Assembly (NCBI GenBank): GCA_023387235.1
Contig: JAEWIJ010000137.1
Coordinates: 1 to 38,573 of the forward strand
Origin: Pseudomonadota bacterium
Lineage (GTDB): Bacteria > Pseudomonadota > Alphaproteobacteria > Rhizobiales > Hyphomicrobiaceae
Length of the DNA: 38,573 nt
Direction: 5' to 3'
Shown in pieces: positions 1-10,100 of this stretch. How positions within the stretch are numbered: the stretch's first letter is position 1; each line of letters begins with the position of its first letter. The translations under genes were made by a program, and so were the position numbers. The notes beneath the pieces are model-generated. The model saw only the letters and a list, made by a program, of their open reading frames with translations, was not told the DNA's origin and ran no database searches.

Positions 1-32
1 TTCCATTTTGTGCAAACGGACTCTAGCGGCTC

Positions 33-1658
33 TTATGCGGCCGTGCCCGCTTTGGCCGCCGGCTTCGCGCGCGGCGCGGGCTCGTCGTCCTCGACACCGG
101 GATCGTCCGGCGCGTGAGGCGGCATGAACGGCCGTGCCTCCGGAACCGTACCGTTGCCGCGCGGGGCACTGGCGACCGGCGTGGCAGCCGGCGCGGGCGC
201 AGCCGCCGCAGGCTTCGGCTTGGCCTCGGTGACCGGCACTGTCCGCACTTCGACCGTCTGCGGCACGTCGTCGTCATGGACGGGCTTTGCTTCGATGACC
301 TTCTCGTTCTTCGCTTCGCTGAGCGCCATCAGCTCCTCGAGCTTGGCGAGCGCGAGCTCTTCGTCCTGCGTGCCCTTCTGCTCGACCGGCACCTTCCACT
401 GGAAGGCATCGAGCGTGCCGGTCACGGGCGAGATCGCGGCCCAGCGCTCGGCGACGATCCCGTCGGCGGTCCACGCCGGATCACGCGGCGCCGTGGTGGC
501 ACGTGCGAGCCACTCGCGCACGCGGCCGGCATTGCCGAACTGCTCGCCCTCGATGCGCGCCATGAGCGTGCACACGCGCTGCGAGAGGCGACCATCGACG
601 AGCGGCGCGAGAGCCTTGCGCGCTTCGGTCCAATCGTGCGCCTCGATAGCCGCATGCGCGACCGCGATCGGCGCCTCGACGGAATGCGGTGTCGCGCGCG
701 CGAGGTTCTTCACGCGGTTGAGACGGTCCTTCGGACTGTCGCCGGGGCGGGCATGGGCATAGACGACCGCGAGATCGGGATGCGGCGCGCGCTTCCAGGT
801 CTGCTCGATGACGCGCGCGACCTTGGCGGTCTGGCCTTTCGAGGAATAGATGCGGCCTGCGATGGCGCCCGCTTCCACGAGATCCGGCGCGAGATTGTGC
901 GCCTCCATGGCGAGCGGAAGAGCCCTGTCGCCATTCGTATCCTCGAGCGCCTGCGCCTGTGCCGTGAGAATGACGGCGCGGCGGCGATCGGCGACGGCCT
1001 TCTCGAAATGGCCATTGCGCTTGCCGGCCGCGAGTGTTTCGAGCGCGCCGACCCAGTCGGACGCGCGGCACTGCAGCTCGAACAGCGCGTCGATCGGCCA
1101 GCCGAGCTGCGGATTGAGGCGCAGCGCGCGCTCGGCGAACTGGCGCGCGGCTTCGTGCTCGCCTTCGCGCTCGGCTTCGAGGAAGAGCCCGCGCAGTCCG
1201 AGCTGCTCGGTTTCCTTCGTGCCGAGCATGGCCTCGAAGATGCGCCGCGCCGTCGTGCGGTCACCGGAAAGCTGGGCCGCCTGCGCACGCAGCAGATGCG
1301 TCAGCGGCTCGTTGGGAAGCGCCTTGCGCGCCTGGATGGCGTGACGCGTGGCCTGCGAGCGATCGCCGGCGCCGATGGCGATCATGCCGCTCGACAGTGC
1401 CTCGAGCCCGCGCTCCTGGCGACGCCGGTTGACGATGCGGCCAACGGCGGCGGGGCTGCTCCAGAGCTGGCGCAGCAGCGACCAAAGGAAGACGGCGAGA
1501 CCGATCAGGATCGCGAAGATCACGACCGCGCGGAACACCGTCGTCTCGATCTCGTAGCCCTGCCACGTGAGCACCATCTCGCCCGGCCGGTCGGCGAGCC
1601 ATGCAAGCCCGCTCGCGAGAATGCCGACGCCGACGAGATACAGGATGAGGCGGATCAT
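33..1658 (-). CDS. hemY: HemY-like membrane protein with TPR repeats
   Basis: 541-residue protein of the HemY N-terminal family (the gamma/alphaproteobacterial HemY, not protoporphyrinogen oxidase), an inner-membrane protein found with haem genes; its molecular role is not settled. Two hydrophobic segments lie near the N-terminus (about residues 4-20 and 43-65), followed by helical TPR-like repeats to about residue 420 and an Ala/Pro/Glu-rich tail. The start is the ATG at 1658, which overlaps the TGA of the upstream mitofilin gene as ATGA, so translational coupling is likely; an upstream in-frame extension to 1769 would lie inside that gene. It is the last gene of hemC-hemD-mitofilin-hemY. 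The TAA stop lies 32 bp from the window edge and nothing is visible beyond it. Confidence 0.9.
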   Translation of the reverse strand: MIRLILYLVGVGILASGLAWLADRPGEMVLTWQGYEIETTVFRAVVIFAILIGLAVFLWSLLRQLWSSPAAVGRIVNRRRQERGLEALSSGMIAIGAGDRSQATRHAIQARKALPNEPLTHLLRAQAAQLSGDRTTARRIFEAMLGTKETEQLGLRGLFLEAEREGEHEAARQFAERALRLNPQLGWPIDALFELQCRASDWVGALETLAAGKRNGHFEKAVADRRRAVILTAQAQALEDTNGDRALPLAMEAHNLAPDLVEAGAIAGRIYSSKGQTAKVARVIEQTWKRAPHPDLAVVYAHARPGDSPKDRLNRVKNLARATPHSVEAPIAVAHAAIEAHDWTEARKALAPLVDGRLSQRVCTLMARIEGEQFGNAGRVREWLARATTAPRDPAWTADGIVAERWAAISPVTGTLDAFQWKVPVEQKGTQDEELALAKLEELMALSEAKNEKVIEAKPVHDDDVPQTVEVRTVPVTEAKPKPAAAAPAPAATPVASAPRGNGTVPEARPFMPPHAPDDPGVEDDEPAPRAKPAAKAGTAA

Positions 1659-3337
1659 TGCTTGGCATCCTTCGCGGCGGGCGCCGCGCCGAGCGACGAC
1701 TTGAGCTGACGATCGATGGTGACGATGGCTTCCTCGACGGACTGGCGCGCAGCAACCTTGTCGAGCCACGCGCGCGTCGGGCCGGTGATGCTCTTCGGCG
1801 GGAGCGCCTTGGCGTAGCGCATGACGTCGCCGAGGCGGCCGTCGTTGAGCGCCGTCTCCATGCGTGCGACCGTCGCCTCGGCGGATGTGTCGTCCGCTTC
1901 GGGCGTCAGCTTGCGCACGCGCACGATCGTGCGGGCACCCGAGATCAGACGATCGACGACGGAGGCGTCGGCCTGCTCGGCATCGGCATCGATGATCGTG
2001 CTGGTGAGCGGGCGGAACTGCCGCGCGAGATCGGCGATCGTCGGCAGGCCCTCGTCCTGGTAGCGCTGCAGCACGGAGAGATCGAGGCGCTTGCCGGCGA
2101 CCCTACGCACTTCCGCAAGCTCCGCCACATACGGCCCGCCGCGATCGATCGCGCGCTTGAGATTGCCGAGCTCGAGCGAGAGCACGATGCGCTCCGCGTT
2201 GCTCTGGCGGTCGGCCTCGGCCTTCAGCACTTCCGACACGCTGGCTTCGAGCTTGCCGAGGCGGGCGGCGGCGGGTGCCACGGCGGCACTGACATCGGCG
2301 GGCTTTGCCGTCTCGCGCTTGAGCGCATCGAGGGCCGTCTTGAGGCTCGCGATCTCGTCCTGGGCCGCGCGGGCCATTTCGGTCAGGCGATCGGCATCGG
2401 ACTTCGTCTGGTCGACGCGCTGCGCGGTGCGCGTCACGTCGGACTTGAGCGTCGTAACCTCGCGGTCGAGACGCTGCGTGCCCGAGCGCGCGGCCTCGGC
2501 GGCTTCCGACGTGGTGGCGAGCTTGTTCTCGATCTCCGTCGCCATGTCGCGGCGGGCGGCGGCGAGCCGGTTTGTCAGCGCCGTTTCGAGATCGGCAATG
2601 CGGCCGGTGATCTGCGCGAGCTGCGGGATCGGGCCGGCGCCCTTGGGATCGGCGAGCGCGGCGGCGGCGAGCGCGGAGAGGCGCTCCTCCATGCGCGCAA
2701 GGCGCTCGGCATCGCTGCCGGGCCCCGTGCGGCTCGCGAGCTGATCCTTCAGCGCCTTGGCTTCACCGTCGAGCCGCACCTGACCTTCACCGAGGCCCGG
2801 GATCGCAGCCGTAATGCCCTTGAGCTGATCCACGCCCTGCTCGAGGCCGGCTAGACGCTTGGCGACCTCCGGCGAGACGACAGGCTGCGCGGCGTGCTTC
2901 GCTGCGGTTTCGAGCGCGGCTAGACGCTGGGCGACCTCGGGCGGCGCTTTCGTGGCATCCGGCCCGCCGATACCGAAGAGCGGCGCCCCGAGCAGGACGA
3001 TCGCGCCGCCGAGGACTCCCGCCAGCGTGTGCGAAACCATCGATCCGACTCCGCCTCCGGAATTCTTGGTAGGTGGCGGCGTCGCGCTAGCCTTGCTCGT
3101 CGATGCGCCTGATGCGGCCGTAGCTGCGGCCTTGGGCGCCTCGGGCTTCTTGCTGTCGGCAGCAACGCTCGCCGCGGCGCCGGAAACCTTCTCCGCCGTC
3201 GCGCGCTGGTCCGTCGACGGCGTGGACGCCGCTGCACCGGCCGCGGCCTTCGGCGCCTCCGGTTTGATCTCGGTTGCCTTGCCCTCGATCGTCGCGTGCG
3301 GCCGCTTCGGACCTGAACCCTGCGTGCCGTTCGTCAT
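1655..3337 (-). CDS. Mitofilin (Mic60)-family inner-membrane protein
   Basis: 560-residue COG4223/mitofilin-type protein. Order of parts: an Ala/Lys/Pro-rich cytoplasmic N-terminus (about 1-105), one transmembrane helix (about 110-135, ending GAPLFGIGG), a long predicted coiled-coil region rich in Ala, Glu, Lys and Arg (about 140-400), and a helical C-terminal mitofilin-like domain (about 410-550). Alphaproteobacterial members are the bacterial relatives of mitochondrial Mic60, which shapes cristae; family knowledge suggests a role in envelope or intracytoplasmic membrane architecture. The ATG at 3337 is preceded by a GAGG motif; an in-frame start at 3403 is less likely. It sits between hemD (97-bp gap) and hemY (4-bp overlap), the gene order conserved in this lineage. 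Confidence 0.9.
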   Translation of the reverse strand: MTNGTQGSGPKRPHATIEGKATEIKPEAPKAAAGAAASTPSTDQRATAEKVSGAAASVAADSKKPEAPKAAATAASGASTSKASATPPPTKNSGGGVGSMVSHTLAGVLGGAIVLLGAPLFGIGGPDATKAPPEVAQRLAALETAAKHAAQPVVSPEVAKRLAGLEQGVDQLKGITAAIPGLGEGQVRLDGEAKALKDQLASRTGPGSDAERLARMEERLSALAAAALADPKGAGPIPQLAQITGRIADLETALTNRLAAARRDMATEIENKLATTSEAAEAARSGTQRLDREVTTLKSDVTRTAQRVDQTKSDADRLTEMARAAQDEIASLKTALDALKRETAKPADVSAAVAPAAARLGKLEASVSEVLKAEADRQSNAERIVLSLELGNLKRAIDRGGPYVAELAEVRRVAGKRLDLSVLQRYQDEGLPTIADLARQFRPLTSTIIDADAEQADASVVDRLISGARTIVRVRKLTPEADDTSAEATVARMETALNDGRLGDVMRYAKALPPKSITGPTRAWLDKVAARQSVEEAIVTIDRQLKSSLGAAPAAKDAKQ

Positions 3338-3434
3338 CGCCGCCTCATTTCCTTCCGATACGCGATATCTGACCCGGTCGGTCACCGCGAGACATGCGCT
3401 CAATCAAACGCGCCTGGAAATCCTTCGAAGTGTC

Positions 3435-4181
3435 CTAAGTAAATTTCTGATTGTCCAATCTATCCGCAACCTGTTCGACCAGCTCGAGAATTGCGTTCAG
3501 CGTCGGCTTCTCCGCGACCTCGACCGGCACCTCGCCGAGGGGCGCGAGACCGCGGGCGACAGCATCCGAGAGGCAGATGTGGACCATCTCGGCGGCCGCA
3601 TCCGCAAGACCGTGACGCTTGATCAATCCGGCATAGATGCGCGCCGTGCGCGGCGACATCAGCACCACACCGTCGATCGCGCCCTCGCCGATCGCCTCCC
3701 GCGCCCCCTCGCTCAGGGCCTCCGCCGCCTTCATACGATAGACCACGGGTTGCAGCACGCGAAATCCAAGCTCCTCGAGCTCGCCCGCGAGGTCGCCGGC
3801 CAGGACGTCGCCGGCAAGATGCACGATCAACCCGTCGGCGGGGTCCAGGGTGCCGGCAATGCCCGCCGCGAACCCGCTGACCGAGCCCGGACCGATGGCA
3901 ATGCGCTCGAAGCCGAGGTCGCGGGCGATCTCCGCCGTGCCGTGCCCGACCACGAACAACGGAATGGCAACGGCATCATGCAGATAGGGAGATTGTGAGA
4001 GCGCCCGCAAGGCATTCCGGCTCGTCGCGACAATGGCCGCGACGCCATCGAGATCGTCGATGGCCTCGGGGAGCAGCTCCGCCTCCATGAGCGGCTCGAC
4101 GACCGCCTCGTGGCCGATGGCCTCGATCTGGCCCTTGAGCTTGTCGCCCTCGGGCTCCGGCCGCGTGACCAGAAGAAGCAT
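3435..4181 (-). CDS. hemD: Uroporphyrinogen-III synthase
   Basis: 248-residue HemD, which cyclises hydroxymethylbilane to uroporphyrinogen III with inversion of ring D. The sequence opens with MLLLVTRPEPEGDKL, the characteristic start of the family, and shows the two-lobed pattern (VATSRNALRAL in the first lobe, VVLMSPRTARIYAGL in the second). Primary conservation is low in this family, so gene context (directly after hemC) carries much of the call. The ATG at 4181 shares its A with the TGA stop of hemC (TGATG), which fixes the start and suggests coupling; a longer in-frame ORF reaches 4427 but only by running inside hemC. The stop is TAG. Confidence 0.93.
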   Translation of the reverse strand: MLLLVTRPEPEGDKLKGQIEAIGHEAVVEPLMEAELLPEAIDDLDGVAAIVATSRNALRALSQSPYLHDAVAIPLFVVGHGTAEIARDLGFERIAIGPGSVSGFAAGIAGTLDPADGLIVHLAGDVLAGDLAGELEELGFRVLQPVVYRMKAAEALSEGAREAIGEGAIDGVVLMSPRTARIYAGLIKRHGLADAAAEMVHICLSDAVARGLAPLGEVPVEVAEKPTLNAILELVEQVADRLDNQKFT

Positions 4182-5110
4182 CAGCCGTGCGCTCCGAAGA
4201 AGCCCGGGCCGGCGCGCGAGAGCAGCTCTTCGGCCGCCTCGGTCGCGAGCTGAACGGCGGCGGCCGGCGAGCCGCTGCGGTGTGTCGCGTGGCTCTGCTG
4301 GCCGTCCGGAGTCAGGATCTCGCCGCGGAACGTGAACGTGCCGCCGTCGAGCTGGCCGAGCCCGGCGATCGGCGTGCGGCACGAGCCTTCGAGCGTCCCG
4401 AGAAAGGCGCGCTCGGCGGTCACGCACAGCGATGTCGCCGCATGATTGAGCGAGGCGAGGAGCGCCGCCGTATCCTCATCGTCGAAGCGGCATTCGATAC
4501 CGATGGCACCCTGCGCGACCGCGGGGAGCATGACATCATCGGGAATGGGGCTCGTAATGCGATCGGCGAGGCCGAGACGCTTGAGCCCCGCAACCGCGAG
4601 CAGCGTCGCATCGACGGCGCCCTCGCCGAGCTTGCGCAAGCGCGTCTCGACATTGCCGCGATAGGTGATCACCTGAAGATCGGGCCGCAGCCGCTTGAGC
4701 TGTGCCTGTCGCCGCAGAGACGACGAGCCGACCACCGCCCCCTGCGGCAGTGCCTCGATCGACGGCCACTTCACGGCTATGAAGGCATCACGCACGTCCT
4801 CGCGTGCCAGCATGGCGGCGATCGTCAGGCCGTCCGGCAGCACCGTCGGCATGTCCTTCATGGAATGCACGGCGAGGTCGAGCGAGCCGTCGAGCAGCCC
4901 TTCCTCGATCTCCTTCGTGAAGAGCCCCTTGCCGCCCGCTTCGCTGAGCGGCCGGTCCTGGATGCGGTCGCCCGTCGTGCGGATGACGACGATCTCGATT
5001 TCGCTCTCGTCGAAGCCATGGGCCGCGATGAGAAGGCGCTGCACCTCGTGCGCCTGGGCCAGAGCCAGCGCCGAGCCACGGGTGCCGATACGGAGCCGCG
5101 GTTGTTGCAA
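4181..5110 (-). CDS. hemC: Hydroxymethylbilane synthase (porphobilinogen deaminase)
   Basis: 309-residue HemC, polymerising four porphobilinogen units. Visible motifs with the chosen start: RIGTRGSALALAQA (7-20), VHSMKDMP (81-88), SSLRRQAQLKRLRPD (130-144), and EGSCRTPIAG with Cys244 as the dipyrromethane-cofactor attachment site. I chose a TTG start at 5110: it follows a GAGGA ribosome-binding motif, gives the usual family length, and begins two codons from the conserved N-terminal strand. A TTG at 5170 would add 20 unconserved residues and overlap the 5' end of the divergent tsaD. First gene of the hem cluster; the divergent promoter region with tsaD is very short. I saw no strong promoter for it. 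Confidence 0.95.
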   Translation of the reverse strand: MQQPRLRIGTRGSALALAQAHEVQRLLIAAHGFDESEIEIVVIRTTGDRIQDRPLSEAGGKGLFTKEIEEGLLDGSLDLAVHSMKDMPTVLPDGLTIAAMLAREDVRDAFIAVKWPSIEALPQGAVVGSSSLRRQAQLKRLRPDLQVITYRGNVETRLRKLGEGAVDATLLAVAGLKRLGLADRITSPIPDDVMLPAVAQGAIGIECRFDDEDTAALLASLNHAATSLCVTAERAFLGTLEGSCRTPIAGLGQLDGGTFTFRGEILTPDGQQSHATHRSGSPAAAVQLATEAAEELLSRAGPGFFGAHG

Positions 5111-5144
5111 GACGTCCTCGGTCGATGCTAACGGAGCGCAGTCT

Positions 5145-6311
5145 ATGCCCGGCTCAGGGGCGCGATGCAATTGCTTCCATCAGCAGGCAGGCGTGGCAGA
5201 TCATCCACCAACCCATACGGGGCCGTCCCAGCACGTCGATTGCCTCGTTCTGGGCATCGAGACGAGCTGCGACGAAACCGCCGCGGCCATCGTCGCGCGG
5301 GATGACGAGGGCCAGGGCCGCATTCTTTCCAGCATCGTGCGCTCGCAATGGGAGCAGCACCGCCCGTACGGCGGCGTCGTCCCCGAGATCGCGGCGCGGG
5401 CGCATGTCGAGTGCCTGGATGAGATCATTGCGGCGGCACTTGCCGAGGCGGGCATCGGGTTCGGCGATCTCTCGGCGGTGGCGGCCACCGGCGGCCCCGG
5501 GCTGATCGGCGGCGTGCTCGTCGGGCTCACCGAGGCCAGGGCCATTGCGCTCGTTCATGGCCTGCCGCTGATCGCCGTGAACCATCTCGAAGCGCACGCA
5601 CTGACGCCCGGTCTCACGGAGGGCCTGAAGCCGCCTTATGTCCTGCTGCTCGTCTCGGGCGGGCACACGCAGCTCCTGTTGATCGAGGGCGTGGGGCAGT
5701 ATGTCCGCCTCGGCACGACGATCGACGATGCGCTCGGCGAGGCTTTCGACAAGACGGCGAAACTACTCGGCCTGCCGCAGCCGGGCGGACCTTCCGTCGA
5801 GAAGGCTGTGCGCGGCGGGCGGGCGGATCGCTTCACCCTGCCGCGTCCGATGCTCGGAAGAGCGGAACCGCACTTCTCGTTCGCAGGTCTCAAGACGGCC
5901 GTGCGCCTTGCCGCGCAATCGGCCGCGCCGCTCGACGAGCAGGCCATCGCGGATCTGTGCGCGTCCTTCGAGCAGGCCGTGGTCGATACGGTCGTCGACC
6001 GCACGCGCACCGCACTCCGGATCGCACGCGCGCGCTCTGCTGCCGACGTGCTGGTCGTTGCCGGCGGCGTCGCGGCCAATCAGCGACTGCGCGGCGGGTT
6101 GCAGGAGCTTGCGGCACGCGAAGGCCTGCGGCTCTCGATCCCGCCGATCGCGCTTTGCACGGACAATGCCGCGATGGTCGCCTGGGCCGGCGCCGAGCAT
6201 CTCGCGCGCAACGATACGAGCCCGCTCGATTTCGCCGCCCGCGCGCGCTGGCCACTCGATGCCGACGCGCCGCCCGTCATCGGCTCGGGGCGGCTCGGAA
6301 CGAAGGCTTAA
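5145..6311 (+). CDS. tsaD: tRNA N6-adenosine threonylcarbamoyltransferase TsaD
   Basis: TsaD/Kae1/Gcp family, transferring the threonylcarbamoyl group to A37 of ANN-decoding tRNAs in the cytoplasm. Visible motifs: VLGIETSCDETAAA near the N-terminus, the metal-binding NHLEAH (HxxxH) around residue 145, LVSGGHTQL, TIDDALGEAFDKTAKLLGL, FAGLKTAVR and GGVAANQRLR. The start is uncertain. ATG 5145 has a GGAG motif 8 bp upstream but adds about 35 residues before VLGIE; GTG 5193, with a weaker AGG motif, leaves 19 and looks more like the family. It is divergent from hemC and convergent with the methyltransferase, the two stop codons overlapping in TTAA. Function is secure, start is not. Confidence 0.94.
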   Translation: MPGSGARCNCFHQQAGVADHPPTHTGPSQHVDCLVLGIETSCDETAAAIVARDDEGQGRILSSIVRSQWEQHRPYGGVVPEIAARAHVECLDEIIAAALAEAGIGFGDLSAVAATGGPGLIGGVLVGLTEARAIALVHGLPLIAVNHLEAHALTPGLTEGLKPPYVLLLVSGGHTQLLLIEGVGQYVRLGTTIDDALGEAFDKTAKLLGLPQPGGPSVEKAVRGGRADRFTLPRPMLGRAEPHFSFAGLKTAVRLAAQSAAPLDEQAIADLCASFEQAVVDTVVDRTRTALRIARARSAADVLVVAGGVAANQRLRGGLQELAAREGLRLSIPPIALCTDNAAMVAWAGAEHLARNDTSPLDFAARARWPLDADAPPVIGSGRLGTKA

Positions 6312-7003
6312 CGCTCCCGCGGCACGGCCACAAACGCCATGCGGGACTGATTGTGCCCGAGGTTCTGCGGACGGCGGCGCGCGTCGTAACCGGCAGCCGA
6401 TAGCAGCGCCAGCATCTCCTTCTCGTTGTAATGCGATAGCCCGAGGGCCGCGCGCGTCTTGCGGTAGTCCGAAAAGAAGGTACGCGCGAGGCCGGCGAAG
6501 CTCGCGATGAAAAAGCCGTTCCGCGCGCCGAGCTTCAGCAGTGCCACGACGTCGGTCAGCGGTCCGACGTCCGGCGGGATCACGTCGGCAATGAGGAGCT
6601 GGCCGCCCGGCTTCAGAAGCTTGCGCCACGTGGCGAGCAGGCCATCGAGATCGGCGCGGCCCAGATACTGCAGCACCGAGTTCACGATGATCAGATCGAG
6701 GCTACCCGCGGGGATGTCGCCGAGTTGCTCAGGCGCCATCACCACGACATTGCCGAGCAAACTGAATTTCTGCGTGAGCCGCGTGCGGACAAGCTCCGCG
6801 CCATCGCAGAGATGCAGCACTTGGCATCGCTTGGCGAGGAGGTCCGCCGAGAGCGCCTCGCCACAGCCGAAATCGAGCACAGCCGGAGACCCCGGCGGCA
6901 GCGCATCGACGAGTTGCCGCGCGATCAGCTCGTAGTGCACGGCCTTGTGACGCGCATTGACGTAGATCGGCGTATCCTGGTTCCAGTACTCGCGCCAGGT
7001 CAT
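6308..7003 (-). CDS. Class I SAM-dependent methyltransferase
   Basis: 231-residue protein with a methyltransferase type-11/12 fold: motif I VLDFGCGEAL (about residues 43-52), the acidic end of beta-2 in LHLCDGAELV, DLIIVNSVLQYLG (motif IV region, 'post-I' logic intact), and LLKPGGQLLIADV. The C-terminal third (GARNGFFIASFAGLARTFFSDY, then a short helix-strand) probably shapes the acceptor site. The substrate cannot be read from sequence; a lipid or small-molecule acceptor is as likely as any. The start is the ATG at 7003 (MTWREYWN); a GTG start at 7036 is possible but adds a polar, unconserved stretch. It converges on tsaD with overlapping stops and is divergent from the glutamate dehydrogenase gene. 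Confidence 0.8.
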   Translation of the reverse strand: MTWREYWNQDTPIYVNARHKAVHYELIARQLVDALPPGSPAVLDFGCGEALSADLLAKRCQVLHLCDGAELVRTRLTQKFSLLGNVVVMAPEQLGDIPAGSLDLIIVNSVLQYLGRADLDGLLATWRKLLKPGGQLLIADVIPPDVGPLTDVVALLKLGARNGFFIASFAGLARTFFSDYRKTRAALGLSHYNEKEMLALLSAAGYDARRRPQNLGHNQSRMAFVAVPRER

Positions 7004-7176
7004 GAGGTTCCCGCCCGTCTTCTGTTCCCTCGGCACCGTAGGGCGCCGCGCCCTGTCATACTCGAAGCTCGATTCCTGGGCATTATGCTTTTATCTGACC
7101 TCGGCACAGGTTGCGGCGGTCGTCGGGCGTCTCTACTTGAATGACAAAACAGCAGCGAGCCGAAAAGGACCAGCCC

Positions 7177-10100
7177 ATGGCGAACGACGCACCGGCTGAG
7201 GCCCCTCACGCGACTTCCAGTCACATCCACACCGTCCTCGATGCGCTGAAGACGAGCGGCCCCGATACCCAGGGTCGCCTCGCCCTTGCCCGCGCGCTTC
7301 TTGGCTCCGCCGACGACGGCGCACTCGCCGACCGACCCACTGAGGAACTCGCGGCGATCATCGACCGCGCGATGGCCTTCCTGCAGGAAAAGCCGCCCGG
7401 CATGGCCAAGGTCGCGATCAAACCGCTCGACGGCGACCATGCCGTGATCGAGATCCTGAATCGCGACATGCCCTTCCTGATGGACAGCATCGCCGGTGAG
7501 CTGCACGCGCGCGGGCTCGCCATCGACCTCGTCCTGCATCCGCTCATCAAGAGCGAGCGCACGCCCGACGGCCGGCTCGTGCGCGTGCTCGGCAGCGGCG
7601 ACAAGAGCTGGAACGACGGCCGCCAGGAAAGCTACATCGCCGTCCACGTCGTCGGCCTCGCGCCCGCGGAACGGGCCGCCGTCATTGCCTCGCTCGAAGA
7701 AATCCTCAAGGAGGTCCGCACGGCCGTCGACGACTGGCAGCCCATGCTGGCGCGCCTGAAGAAGGCGATCGCCGATCTCGAAAAGGCCCCGGCCAGCGTT
7801 CCGGCTGCCATGCGCCAGGAAGCCGTTGCGTTTCTGAAGTGGCTCGAAGCGGGCAACATCACGCTGCTCGGTATGCGCGACTATCGCCTCGAAGGCGACA
7901 TGCAGACGGGTACGCTCTCGGCAACCGATGCTGTCGGCCTCGGCCTGTTGCAGAACCCGGACGTGAAGGTGCTGCGTCGCGGCTCCGAATTCGTGACGCT
8001 GACGCCGGAAGTGCGCAACTTCTATCTCCAGCCCGATCCGCTGATCATCACCAAGGCCAATGTGCGCAGCCGCGTCCATCGGCGCGCCTACATGGACTAC
8101 ATCGGCGTCAAGACCTATCGCGCGGACGGCACGCTCGCGGGCGAGCTGCGCATCGTCGGGCTCTTCACCTCGCAGGCCTATGTGAAGTCGCCGCGCGAGA
8201 TCCCGATCCTGCGCGAGAAAGCCGAGCGCGTGCTCGCGCGTGCTGGGCATCCGCCGGAGAGTCATGCGGGCAAATCGCTGCTCAATGTGCTCGAAACCTT
8301 CCCGCGCGACGAGCTCTTCCAGATCAGCGCGGATGAGCTGGCCGCATGGTCGGCCGGTATCCTCGACCTCGAGCTTCGCCCGCGCGTGCGCGTGTTCGCG
8401 CGCGTCGATCGCTTCGACCGCTTCGTCTCCCTGCTCGTGTTCGTGCCGCGCGACCGCTACTCGACCCGCGTGCGCGAGGAGATCGGCAACTACCTCGCGA
8501 CGACATTCCACGGGCATGTCTCGGCCTTCACGCCCTACTTCACCGAGGGCCAGCTCACGCGCGTGCACTTCATCATCGGCCGGCACGAGGGCACGACGCC
8601 GAAGGTCTCAGCCCAAACGCTGGAGCAGGGCGTCGAGGCAATCGTCAAGACGTGGCGGGATCGCCTCGCGGAAGCGCTCGACAAGGCCGGGCCCAAGGCA
8701 TCGGCACTGTTCGGCAAGTACCGCGAGGCGTTCTCCGCCGGCTATGCGGAGTTCTTCCCGCCGGCGCGCGCCATCGAGGACATCCGGCGCATCGAGCGGC
8801 TCGGCCCGGATCGCCCGCTCGCGATCGACTTCTACGTGGAGAAGGACGGCGGGACGGAGCGGTTGCGCGCGGCCGTCTATCGTTTCGACGAGCCGATCCG
8901 GCTTTCGGAGCGCGTGCCGGTGCTTGAAAACCTCGGCTTCTCGGTCGTGGACGAGCGCACGTACGACGTCGCCCCGCGCTTCGGCGATATGATCCGCAAG
9001 GTCGTGCTGCACGACATGGTGCTGGAGGCCATCGACGGCGCGGACATCGATATCCGGAAGCACGATATCCGGCTCGAGGACGCCTTCCGCGCGGTTCTTG
9101 CCGGCAGGACGAGCAGCGACACGTTCAACCGGCTGATCATCGCAGCCGGCGCGGACTGGCGCGAGGCCGCGCTCATACGCGCCTATGCCGCCTACATGCG
9201 CCAGCTCGGACTGCCATTCGGCCCGGCCTACATTGCTGCGACGCTCGTCACGCACGCCGGCATCGCACGCGACCTAATCGAGCTGTTCCATCATCGCTTC
9301 AATCCCGATCGCGGCGGCGAGCCAGATCAGCGCATCAAGGACGAGGCGCCGATCCGCGAGCGCATTGCAGGTGCACTTTCGACTGTCCAGAGCCTCGATG
9401 AAGACCGCATCATCAATCACCTGCTGAGCCTCATCGGCGCGACCGTGCGCACGAACTTCTACCAGAAGGACAAGAAGGGGCATCCGCCGGAGACCATCGC
9501 CGTCAAGCTCGCGGGGCACGAGATCGAGTTCATGCCGCGCCCGCGCACGTATCGCGAGATCTGGGTCGCGAGCCCGCGCGTGGAAGGCGTGCATTTGCGG
9601 TTTGCACCTATCGCGCGCGGCGGCATCCGCTGGTCCGATCGCGCGCAGGACTTCCGCACGGAAGTGCTCGGCCTCGTGAAGGCACAGCAGGTCAAAAACG
9701 CCGTGATCGTGCCGGCCGGCTCCAAGGGCGGCTTCCTGCCGAAGCTGCTGCCGCGCGGCGGCGCGCGCGAAGCCGTGCAGGCAGAAGGCACGGCGGCCTA
9801 CCGCATTTTCATCTCCTCCCTGCTCGACCTGACCGACAATCTCGTCGACGGCAAGATCGTGCCGCCGGAGCGCGTCGTGCGCTATGACGGCGACGATCCC
9901 TATCTCGTCGTCGCCGCCGACAAGGGCACAGCGTCCTTCTCCGATCTTGCCAACGAGCTTTCGACGAGCCGCGATTTCTGGCTCGGCGATGCTTTCGCCT
10001 CGGGCGGCTCGGCGGGCTACGACCACAAGAAGATGGGCATCACGGCGCGCGGCGCCTGGGAGTGCGTCAATCGCCACTTCCGCGAGATGGACACCGACAT

